From assembly GCA_030428745.1 (NCBI GenBank), contig JAUIEG010000158.1, positions 1 to 6,396 of the forward strand: 6,396 nucleotides of DNA. Direction: 5' to 3'. Below, in pieces: positions 1-5,362 of this stretch. Every line of letters begins with the position of its first letter. Position 1 is the stretch's first letter. This DNA is from Alphaproteobacteria bacterium. GTDB lineage: Bacteria > Pseudomonadota > Alphaproteobacteria > Caulobacterales > Parvularculaceae. The notes under the pieces are model-generated. The model saw only the letters and a program-made list of their open reading frames with translations. It searched no databases and was not told where the DNA came from. The translations under genes were made by a program, and so were the position numbers.

Positions 1-1
1 C

Positions 2-223
2 TTCTTTCTCGCTTTTGGTGAAGAAGGGCTTCCCGCCGTGGCTTATTCCTCAGCGGGCGCTCAATTGATGACCTATGACTTCGCCAACGATTCGGTCTGG
101 CATGTCGCCGCCGACATCAGCGAGCTCGGCTATGGCGCCATTACGCGCATCAGCGTCGCCAGCACACCCGACAGCAACGGAAATTTGCCAATCGTGTTCG
201 TTGCTTCCCCGAGCGGCGAGTGA
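2..223 (+). CDS. 3' end of an unrecognised protein (5' end outside window)
   Basis: The frame is open from the first bases of the window to a TGA at 221-223, giving 73 C-terminal residues. A GTG at 38 could be read as a start, but codons before it continue with protein-like sequence (Phe-Phe-Leu-Ala-Phe-Gly-Glu-Glu-Gly), so I treat the gene as truncated by the window edge. The tail alternates short hydrophobic strands with turn residues (PAVAYSSAG, LMTYDF, ITRISVAS, PIVFVAS), which looks like all-beta structure such as the last blade of a beta-propeller. That fold is an inference from pattern only. No catalytic motif or membrane segment is visible and I cannot name the family. A terminator-like hairpin follows 24 bases after the stop. 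Confidence 0.6.
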   Translation, partial: FFLAFGEEGLPAVAYSSAGAQLMTYDFANDSVWHVAADISELGYGAITRISVASTPDSNGNLPIVFVASPSGE

Positions 224-247
224 CATGCATCGCACTGTCGCGCTTGC

Positions 248-272
248 AAGGGCGTTCGCCGCAAACGCCTTT
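248..272 (+). terminator. terminator-like hairpin after the partial upstream gene
   Basis: Bases 248-256 can pair with 264-272 to form a nine-pair stem (one G-U) around a seven-base loop, with core GGCGTT / AACGCC. It sits 24 bases past the stop at 223 and before the next gene's start at 325. The T run (270-272) is short and falls in the stem, so this is a weak intrinsic terminator at best. A role as an mRNA-stabilising hairpin is also possible. Confidence 0.4.
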
Positions 273-324
273 ACGGGCCATAACCGTTTCGGCAGCTTCA
301 CGGCTTAGCGGGAAGACGAGGGCG

Positions 325-1179
325 ATGATGAAACGATTTTTGATGGTTTTTGCGGCGTTAGGCGTGGCCGCCTGCGCCACAGCGGCGCCGGTTGAAGAAG
401 CGAAGACCGACCCCGAAGCTGTTCAGGTGATGGTGATCGGCTCGTTCCATATGGGCAATCCCGGGCAGGATGTGGCGAACGCTGAGATTGAAAGCATGCT
501 GACCGATGCGCGGCAGGCGGAGATTGCGGCGGTGGCGGATGCGTTGGCGGCGTTTAAACCGACGGTCGTCGCCGTGGAACGCACCACTGACGCGCCGGCC
601 TATGTGGATCCGAAATATCAGGCGTTCACGCCGGAGGTGCTGAAAGACAATCCAGATGAGCGTTATCAGATCGCTTATCGTCTGGCCAATATGCAAGGCG
701 TCACGCGCGTCTATGGCATTGACGAACAGCCGAGTGATGGCGAGCCCGATTATTTCCCCTTTGACAAGCTGATGGCGCATGCTGCGGAAACGGGGCAAGG
801 TGATGCTCTGAATCGACAAATTGAGGAGATTCAGGAAATCGTCAGTGAGTTTTCCGTCAAGCAAAAAGATCACAATGTCGCCGAACTGCTGCTGTTGCAA
901 AACAGCGGCGAGGATTTGCGGCAAAGCGATGAATTTTATTATCGCACCTTTGAATATGACCGCGGCGAAGCGCAGCCAGGCGCCGAGCTTCAGGCTTACT
1001 GGTTCATGCGCAACGCCAAGATTTTTTCGAAGTTAATGCAGGTGACGAAGCCGGGCGATCGGGTCGTTGTGGTCTATGGCGCGGGACACAAGCCGTGGCT
1101 CGACCATTTCGTTGACCATACGCCGGGCTATGTGCTGGTCGATCCGGTCCCTTACCTGGAAAACGCGGCGGCGGAATAA
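325..1179 (+). CDS. DUF5694-type predicted lipoprotein, TraB/Tiki-like superfamily motifs
   Basis: A protein of 284 residues. I chose the ATG at 325 (a second ATG follows at 328) because it gives a clean signal sequence, Met-Met-Lys-Arg then a hydrophobic run ending in Val-Ala-Ala-Cys17, a lipobox-like site, and has a purine-rich stretch (GAAGACGAGGG) just upstream. The frame stays open back to a GTG at 220, but that extension is low-complexity and would bury the signal peptide. The mature part resembles the uncharacterised DUF5694 family: GSFHMGNPG at 39-47, VVAVER with Glu85, MRN at 228-230 and GAGH at 252-255, followed by a hydrophobic strand to the end. Two GxxH motifs, a Glu and an Arg-Asn pair are the sparse hallmarks described for the TraB/PrgY, Tiki, GumN and EreA/ChaN-like superfamily, some of whose members are hydrolases. 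Enzyme activity and substrate are unknown. It is probably anchored in the cell envelope. Its TAA abuts the stop of the convergent cupin gene. Confidence 0.85.
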   Translation: MMKRFLMVFAALGVAACATAAPVEEAKTDPEAVQVMVIGSFHMGNPGQDVANAEIESMLTDARQAEIAAVADALAAFKPTVVAVERTTDAPAYVDPKYQAFTPEVLKDNPDERYQIAYRLANMQGVTRVYGIDEQPSDGEPDYFPFDKLMAHAAETGQGDALNRQIEEIQEIVSEFSVKQKDHNVAELLLLQNSGEDLRQSDEFYYRTFEYDRGEAQPGAELQAYWFMRNAKIFSKLMQVTKPGDRVVVVYGAGHKPWLDHFVDHTPGYVLVDPVPYLENAAAE

Positions 1180-1602
1180 TCAGCCCGTTGGCGTCCAGTT
1201 TTCAGGCGCCATTTCAAAACCGGAAAATTCGAAACCGGGCGAGACGGTGCAGCCCACCAGTGTAAACGCGCCACAGCTCTCCGCCGCCTGCCAGCAATGG
1301 GGCGGCGCGATGAGTTGCGGCGCTTCGCCTTTGGAAAGATCAGGGCCGAGGATTAAATCCTCTTTGGTTTTGCCGTCTTCAGAAATCGACAGTTTCAGCG
1401 GCGCCCCCGCGTAGTAATGCCATATCTCCGCCGCGTCGACGCGATGCCAGTGAGAACATTCTCCGGCTTTCAACAGATAATAGATCGCCGTGCCGCTGGC
1501 GCGTTTGTCGTCTGCTGCTTCCGCGCGCCAGGTTTCGCGAAACCAGCCGCCTTCGGGATGCGGCTGGAGTTTCAGGGCCGCGATGATATCGTCAGCGGTC
1601 AC
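1180..1602 (-). CDS. DUF985 (cupin_5) family cupin protein
   Basis: A 140-residue single-domain cupin, the usual full length for this family. The N-terminal HPEGGWFRETWR (15-26) is the family signature. A cupin motif 1 follows: Gly47, His51-Trp-His53, Glu59, His62 and Gly66, and the C-terminal strands hold APPHCWQAA (99-107) and a VSPGFEFSGFE segment. The His/Glu set could bind a metal, but no reaction is established for the family as far as I know; sugar-isomerase-like folds are related. The start is GTG at 1602, overlapping the fabI TGA in a four-base GTGA, so it is probably translated by coupling with fabI. Its own stop (TGA, complement of 1180-1182) directly abuts the TAA of the convergent DUF5694 gene. 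It is the last gene of the fab cluster; a role in lipid synthesis is inferred from position only. Confidence 0.88.
   Translation of the reverse strand: MTADDIIAALKLQPHPEGGWFRETWRAEAADDKRASGTAIYYLLKAGECSHWHRVDAAEIWHYYAGAPLKLSISEDGKTKEDLILGPDLSKGEAPQLIAPPHCWQAAESCGAFTLVGCTVSPGFEFSGFEMAPENWTPTG
1189..1214 (+). terminator. weak hairpin downstream of the DUF5694 gene, inside the cupin 3' end
   Basis: TGGCG (1189-1193) can pair with CGCCA (1207-1211), and one or two inner pairs may extend it. TTT (1212-1214) follows. It starts ten bases after the TAA of the plus-strand gene, a suitable place for a terminator, but it lies in the coding end of the opposite-strand gene and the T run is short. Low confidence. 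Confidence 0.25.
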
Positions 1603-2411
1603 GCGCCGGCGATGTCAGGCACGGCGACAGCGTGGAAACCGGCGTCCACATGCAGGACTTCGCCCGCGCAGGAGGCGCCAAGATCGGAAAGAAGATAGAG
1701 CGCCGACCCGGCGACGCCTTCCATCGTGGTGTCTTCTTTCAAAAGCGACCATTCGCGGCCTGTGGACATAAGCTGGCGCCCGCCGGTGATGCCAGCCATG
1801 GCCAGCGTTTTCATGGGGCCCGCGGAGATGGCGTTGACGCGAATGCCTTTGGGCCCAAGATCGCGCGCCACATAGCGCATGGAGGCTTCGAGGGCGGCCT
1901 TGGCGACGCCCATGACATTGTAGTTCGGCACGATGCGCTCAGAGCCCAGATAGGTGAGCGTCACCATGGAGCCGCCATCGGGCATGATCTCGGCTGACCG
2001 GCGCGCCGCGTCGACAAAGGAAAACGCCGACACGTCCATCGTATCCTTGAAGTTCTGGCGTGTCGTGTTTTCGACGAAGGAGCCTTTCAGCGCCTCCTTG
2101 TCGGTGAAGGCGATGGCGTGGACCAGAAAGTCGATCTTGCCCCATTTGTTTTTGACGTCGGCGAAAGCCTTGTCCATGTCGTCGTCGCTCATGACGTCGG
2201 CCTCGACCAGAAACTCAACGCCGATGGTTTCGGCGAGTTGGCGCACCCGGCTTTCCATGGCGGGAATGTAGGAGAAGCAAAGCTCTGCGCCCTGCGCGGC
2301 GAGTTGCTGCGCGATGCCCCAGGCGATGGAGTTCTTGTTGGCGACGCCCATGATGAGGCCGCGCTTGCCTTTCATCAGATCGCCTTTCGGGAAACCGGTT
2401 TCGTCGCTCAT
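1599..2411 (-). CDS. fabI: enoyl-[acyl-carrier-protein] reductase FabI
   Basis: A 270-residue cytoplasmic short-chain dehydrogenase-type enzyme that reduces trans-2-enoyl-ACP with NAD(P)H, the last step of each type II fatty-acid elongation round. The FabI-type dinucleotide motif GVANKNSIAWGIA is at 22-34. The catalytic pair is Tyr164-x6-Lys171 in PNYNVMGVAK, with the second conserved Tyr at 154 (TYLGSER). NAISAGP at 193-199 and the C-terminal GEVLHVDAGF are also typical. The ATG at 2411 is preceded by AAGGAT about nine bases upstream, a good ribosome-binding site. The substrate-binding loop (about 207-229) is unusual: the Phe at E. coli position 203 aligns with Gly211, and the common Pro-Leu-Arg/Lys-Arg stretch reads Leu-Leu-Lys-Glu. 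Ala101 replaces E. coli Gly93, which is normal in other FabI proteins. It lies 56 bases after the small membrane protein gene and overlaps the cupin gene. Confidence 0.95.
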   Translation of the reverse strand: MSDETGFPKGDLMKGKRGLIMGVANKNSIAWGIAQQLAAQGAELCFSYIPAMESRVRQLAETIGVEFLVEADVMSDDDMDKAFADVKNKWGKIDFLVHAIAFTDKEALKGSFVENTTRQNFKDTMDVSAFSFVDAARRSAEIMPDGGSMVTLTYLGSERIVPNYNVMGVAKAALEASMRYVARDLGPKGIRVNAISAGPMKTLAMAGITGGRQLMSTGREWSLLKEDTTMEGVAGSALYLLSDLGASCAGEVLHVDAGFHAVAVPDIAGA

Positions 2412-2467
2412 GAAGTTTATCCTTGCTTATGCTGGGCTGGGCTTATCCGGGGTGGCGTGGCGCGCGC

Positions 2468-2656
2468 TTAACCGCCGCTGCGGTCGATCACGATCATGGT
2501 GAGAATGAAATAAGCGAGCCAGACAATCGCGTAAACGCCGAAGCGCGTCTCTTTTGGCTGTTTTTTGACAACCGGCAGGATCAGACGAAACCACCACAAA
2601 CCGGCGCTGGCGATCAGCGCCGCCACAACGCCGGCGATCAGGGATTCCTGGCTCAA
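2468..2656 (-). CDS. small two-helix membrane protein between fabB and fabI
   Basis: A 62-residue protein of no family I recognise. Two hydrophobic segments are visible: roughly residues 7-30 (ending Trp-Trp-Phe-Arg-Leu-Ile-Leu-Pro-Val-Val) and 41-58. A basic polar link, KKQPKETR, joins them. The positive link suggests it stays cytoplasmic with both ends outside, by the positive-inside rule (inference). The start is TTG at 2656, 18 bases after the fabB stop, with a weak GAAAG just upstream; no in-frame ATG or better GTG would keep the first helix. The frame is the same as fabB, so only the fabB TAG and six codons separate the two. It stops at TAA (complement of 2468-2470). Its place inside the fab cluster, on the same strand with short gaps, supports co-transcription and hints at a membrane-lipid-linked role, which is unproven. 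Confidence 0.7.
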   Translation of the reverse strand: MSQESLIAGVVAALIASAGLWWFRLILPVVKKQPKETRFGVYAIVWLAYFILTMIVIDRSGG

Positions 2657-2674
2657 AATCTTTCGGTCCCGGGC

Positions 2675-3889
2675 CTAGACCTTGGCGACGACGAGACAGC
2701 CATTGGTGCCGCCGAAGCCGAAGGAGTTGGTGAGGAAACAGTCGACTTTCGCATTGTCCACGCGCTCACGGATGATGGGAAGATCCTCAAATTCCGGATC
2801 CAGATTTTCAATATGGGCTGACGCGGCGAGAAACTTATCGCGCATCATGATGAGGCCATAGACGAGTTCCTGCGCGCCAACGGCGCCGAGGGAGTGGCCG
2901 GTCAGGGATTTCGTTGACGAGAATGGCGGAATGTCCGATCCGAACACTTCGCGAATAGCCGCCGTTTCTTTCTGGTCGCCGACGGGCGTCGACGTGCCGT
3001 GCGGGTTCACATAATCGACGGGCTGACGTGCGGTTTCGAGCGCGCCGCGCATGCACCGGACGGCGCCCTCGCCGGACAGCTGCACCATGTCGTAACCGTC
3101 GGAATTGGCGAAATAGCCGACGATCTCGCCAAGAATATTGGCGCCGCGCTTTTTGGCGTATTCATATTCTTCGAGAACAACGGTCGCAGCGCCGCCGGCG
3201 ATGACGAAGCCGTCGCGATCCCGGTCATAGGCGCGGCTCGCGACTTCCGGGCGGTCGTTGAAGTTTGTGGACATGGCGCCCATGGCGTCGAAAATATTAG
3301 CCAGCGTCCAGTCGAGTTCCTCGCCGCCGCCGGCGAAAACGACGTCCTGTTTGCCCCACATGATTTGTTCCGCCGCGGCGCCGATGCAATGCACCGATGT
3401 GGCGCATGCGGAGGAAATCGAATAATTGACGCCAAGAATCTTGAACGGCACGGCTAGCGTCGCCGAGTTGGTCGAGCCCATGGCCTTCGGGACCACGGTG
3501 GGGCCGATTTTCTTGGTGGCGCCGGTTTTGCGCGTGATGTCGGCGGCTTCGACGATCGCTTTCGTGGAAGGACCGCCCGAGCCCATGATGATGCCGGTCA
3601 TGGGATGGCTGACTTGATCGTCGGTCAGGCCCGACTGCTCCAGCGCTTCCTTCATGGCGATATAGTTCCAGCCGGCGCCCTCGCCCATGAAGCGGCGCGT
3701 GCGCCGGTCGAGCGCTTCTTCAATGTTGACGGAGGGGCGCGCTGAAACCTGGCATTTAAAACCATGCTCGGCGAAACTGGCGTCATGGGCGACGCCGGAA
3801 CGTCCCTCATAGAGCGCCGTCTTCACCTCTTCCACATTGGCGCCGATGGATGAGACGACTCCCATACCGGTAATAACTACGCGCCGCAT
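2675..3889 (-). CDS. fabB: 3-oxoacyl-[acyl-carrier-protein] synthase I FabB
   Basis: A 404-residue condensing enzyme that elongates acyl-ACP with malonyl-ACP; in the FabA/FabB pathway it commits the cis-3-decenoyl intermediate to unsaturated fatty acids. All catalytic parts are present: nucleophile Cys162 in SSACATS, His297 in NPHGTSTPVGD, Lys327 and His332 in KSLTGHSLGA, and the C-terminal glycine-rich NSFGFGGTNG (388-397). These sit one residue from their E. coli FabB positions (163, 298, 328, 333), so the protein is full length. The N-terminus MRRVVITGMGVVSSIG is typical. I assign FabB rather than FabF from this residue spacing, the pairing with fabA and the overall length. The ATG at 3889 has a strong AAGGAAG site a few bases upstream. 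It follows fabA by 42 bases and ends in TAG, 18 bases before the small membrane protein. Confidence 0.96.
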   Translation of the reverse strand: MRRVVITGMGVVSSIGANVEEVKTALYEGRSGVAHDASFAEHGFKCQVSARPSVNIEEALDRRTRRFMGEGAGWNYIAMKEALEQSGLTDDQVSHPMTGIIMGSGGPSTKAIVEAADITRKTGATKKIGPTVVPKAMGSTNSATLAVPFKILGVNYSISSACATSVHCIGAAAEQIMWGKQDVVFAGGGEELDWTLANIFDAMGAMSTNFNDRPEVASRAYDRDRDGFVIAGGAATVVLEEYEYAKKRGANILGEIVGYFANSDGYDMVQLSGEGAVRCMRGALETARQPVDYVNPHGTSTPVGDQKETAAIREVFGSDIPPFSSTKSLTGHSLGAVGAQELVYGLIMMRDKFLAASAHIENLDPEFEDLPIIRERVDNAKVDCFLTNSFGFGGTNGCLVVAKV

Positions 3890-3931
3890 AAACTTCCTTT
3901 CGCCTTCCGCCGAAAACGTGTGATCGTCGCC

Positions 3932-4465
3932 TTAGAGCGACAGGCCCGCGTCGAGTTGCTCGCGGGAGAAAAGTCCGACCCTCAAATCTTTGGCTTCATA
4001 AATCTGCCGGTCGTCGACCTTCATGACGCCGTCAGCAATGCCGAGGATCAGGGGACGCGCCATCATGCGCCTGATATTAAGCTCATAGGTGACGCGTTTT
4101 GCAGACGGCACCACCATGCCGGAAAAACGCACATCCTTGGCGCCGAGCGCGCGGCCATGACCGGGATGGCCCGACCAGGTGAGAAAAAATCCCACCATCT
4201 GCCACAAGGCGTCGAGACCGAGACAGCCCGGCATCACCGGGTCGCCCGGAAAGTGGCAGTCAAAGAACCAGAGATCCGGGTTGATGTCGAGCTCCGCCCT
4301 GGCGAAGCCCTTGCCATAGGCGCCGCCATCGGACGTGATCTCCGTGATCCGGTCGAACATCAACATGGGCGGCACGGGCAATTGCGCCGTGCCGGGTCCG
4401 CGAAGTCCGTGATAGCCGCACTCGAGGAGCTCCTCGCGGCTGAAACTGTTTTTTTGTTCCGTCAT
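3932..4465 (-). CDS. fabA: 3-hydroxydecanoyl-[acyl-carrier-protein] dehydratase/isomerase FabA
   Basis: A 177-residue hot-dog-fold enzyme, close to the usual 170-odd residues. It dehydrates 3-hydroxydecanoyl-ACP and isomerises trans-2- to cis-3-decenoyl-ACP, introducing the double bond of unsaturated fatty acids anaerobically. The signature is complete: DLWFFDCHFPGDPVMPG carries catalytic His71, and Asp85 lies in GCLGLDALWQ, matching E. coli His70 and Asp84 by one residue. PVPPMLMFDRI at 30-40 and the C-terminal DGVMKVDDRQIYEAKDLRVGLF are also typical. The start is ATG at 4465 with AGGG just upstream at short spacing; the next in-frame Met is at residue 34 and would cut into the fold. It is the first fab gene, 99 bases behind the SH3 gene, with a promoter candidate in that gap. 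Pairing with FabB indicates the classical FabA-FabB route. Confidence 0.97.
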   Translation of the reverse strand: MTEQKNSFSREELLECGYHGLRGPGTAQLPVPPMLMFDRITEITSDGGAYGKGFARAELDINPDLWFFDCHFPGDPVMPGCLGLDALWQMVGFFLTWSGHPGHGRALGAKDVRFSGMVVPSAKRVTYELNIRRMMARPLILGIADGVMKVDDRQIYEAKDLRVGLFSREQLDAGLSL

Positions 4466-4519
4466 GCGCCCTGTTCAGTTGTTACTTGCGCGTAGACGAT
4501 TGTCGCGCGCTGTGGCCGC

Positions 4520-4548
4520 TTGGTAAAGGCGCGCCTGCACAGGGTCAA
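4520..4548 (-). promoter_or_regulatory. sigma70-like promoter candidate for the fabA operon
   Basis: Read on the minus strand, TTGACC (4548-4543) is followed after exactly 17 bases by TACCAA (4525-4520). The -35 matches five of six consensus bases; the -10 matches only three. It lies in the 99-base gap between the SH3 gene stop and the fabA start, about 55 bases before the ATG. Placement and -35 quality support it; the poor -10 keeps confidence modest. Confidence 0.4.
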
Positions 4549-4564
4549 TTATGCGTCGCAACAT

Positions 4565-5209
4565 TCAGGGGCTGAGAACGCCCGCCAGCGGCGCATCGGC
4601 TCTGGCCCCCCAGAACGCCGAGGCGCGGGCCCAGCCCTTGCGGCCGTCGGCGCTGACCCGCAACCAGCCCTCTTTTTCGCCCTCCACATGGGCGATCACG
4701 CCGCGGCCGAGCCGCGCCCGGGCCGGGGCGCCGGCGTCGGGCCGGGCCCGCAAGGCGAGCCCGTCCTCCAGCACCAGCGCGGTTTCATCGCCGGAAAGCT
4801 TGGATTTGTGGGTCCAGCATTCGTCGCCCTCGGCGTCCCGGATCTTGCGCCAGTGGTCTTTTGTCTCGGCCACCACCATCACAGGCAGGCCGGCGCGCAT
4901 GAAGGTCAGCCGCACCGGATGGGAAAAACTCGGGCCTGAGCGGCAGAAAGTCTTGCTCGCCTTGAGGGAGACAAGCCGCGGCACCGGCAGGCCTGACGGC
5001 GTGTCGAGGCGCAGTTTCATGGGCGCGGCGGCGGCCGCTCTTTCCGTGGCTTGCGCCCTATCACCATTTAAGGCGGCTTGCGCCCCAATACGGTTTAAGG
5101 CGGCTTGCGCCCCATTACTATTTAAGGCGGCTTGCGCCGCCGGGGCGGCTCCGGTCAAATAGAGGGCGGCGATTAGGCTGACGGACAACATAGAATACAG
5201 ACGCGGCAT
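4565..5209 (-). CDS. secreted SH3-like domain protein (SH3_4/COG3807 type)
   Basis: A 214-residue protein from the ATG at 5209. This start gives a signal peptide: MPRLYSMLSVSL, a hydrophobic core to about residue 20, then Ala-Pro-Ala-Ala-Gln-Ala with probable cleavage after Ala27. The frame is open back to an ATG at 5347, but that version would place the signal peptide internally and run through the divergent promoter region. After the signal come three nine-residue repeats (QAALNxxxA, 26-52) and an Ala-rich link. Two SH3-like units follow: about 76-140 (VSLKASKTFCRSGPS, FMRAGLPVMVVAE, WRKIRDAEGDECW) and about 143-206 (ALRARPDAGAPARARLGRG, GWLRVSADGRKGWARASAFWG). The first is typical of alphaproteobacterial SH3_4 proteins, probably binding cell wall or envelope partners. 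Cys89 and Cys131 are unusual in these positions and could form a periplasmic disulfide. It is upstream of fabA and divergent from the dehydrogenase gene. Confidence 0.82.
   Translation of the reverse strand: MPRLYSMLSVSLIAALYLTGAAPAAQAALNSNGAQAALNRIGAQAALNGDRAQATERAAAAAPMKLRLDTPSGLPVPRLVSLKASKTFCRSGPSFSHPVRLTFMRAGLPVMVVAETKDHWRKIRDAEGDECWTHKSKLSGDETALVLEDGLALRARPDAGAPARARLGRGVIAHVEGEKEGWLRVSADGRKGWARASAFWGARADAPLAGVLSP
5048..5139. repeat. three 27-bp tandem repeats plus a partial fourth, in the SH3 gene
   Basis: Units at 5048-5074, 5075-5101 and 5102-5128 begin GGCTTGCGCC and end TTTAAGGC, with a partial copy at 5129-5139. Units 1 and 3, and 2 and 3, each differ at three of 27 positions, all in the middle; the flanks are identical. 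As 27 is a multiple of three, the frame is kept and the protein gains nine-residue repeats right after the signal peptide. Such arrays usually arise by replication slippage and may vary in copy number between strains. Confidence 0.9.
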
Positions 5210-5362
5210 GAACAGGCGCTCGAAAAAATCAAAGATAGTGAATAAACCCTTACGTGGCGGCAAAGCCGTTAATCTTGGGTTAACTTCAGGCTCTTTTTCG
5301 GGTTTGGGGAAAACTTCAAGCCGCATGTGCATTTTTCCCGCCGCCATGACAGGAATTTTCCG
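5210..5362. other. divergent intergenic region between the SH3 and dehydrogenase genes
   Basis: These 153 bases are visibly richer in A and T than the flanking genes and separate two genes read outward. They hold the CtrA-like box (5268-5284), a small hairpin CGGC-AAA-GCCG (5258-5268), and AGGA at 5351-5354, the likely ribosome-binding site of the dehydrogenase. I found no convincing paired -35/-10 in either direction; a minus-strand TTGCCG followed by an AT-rich TATTCACTATC stretch is the nearest for the SH3 gene. Confidence 0.5.
5268..5284. promoter_or_regulatory. CtrA-type binding site, GTTAA-N7-TTAAC
   Basis: TTAA at 5269-5272 and TTAA at 5280-5283 are separated by exactly seven bases, the full TTAA-N7-TTAA consensus of the alphaproteobacterial cell-cycle regulator CtrA. 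With flanking G and C it becomes a perfect 17-base inverted repeat. It lies about 59 bases upstream of the SH3 start and 78 bases upstream of the dehydrogenase start, so it could act on either gene. The match is direct; CtrA binding is inferred, and another dimeric regulator could use the same palindrome. Confidence 0.5.

Noticed and set aside
220..324. GTG start at 220 for the DUF5694 gene, overlapping the upstream stop
   Set aside because: The extra 35 residues are not signal- or domain-like and include the terminator-like hairpin; the ATG at 325 gives a proper lipoprotein signal.
2101..2125. Ala101 of FabI at the position of E. coli Gly93, where changes give triclosan resistance
   Set aside because: Triclosan-sensitive FabI proteins such as that of S. 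aureus naturally have Ala at this position, so the residue alone says nothing about resistance.
3920..4495. Long plus-strand open frame of 191 codons opposite fabA
   Set aside because: It is the shadow of fabA on the other strand: the sequence has no domain pattern, is rich in His/Arg/Gly as expected from antisense of GC-rich codons, and covers a fully recognised gene.
4520..5162. Plus-strand open frames opposite the SH3 gene, one with repeated FKAACAP units
   Set aside because: The repeats are only the antisense reading of the 27-bp tandem repeat in the SH3 gene; the minus-strand reading has a signal peptide and SH3 motifs.
5210..5347. N-terminal extension of the SH3 protein to an ATG at 5347
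   Set aside because: The frame is open, but the extension would put the signal peptide 47 residues inside, cover the CtrA-like box and the divergent gene's leader, and has no family support.
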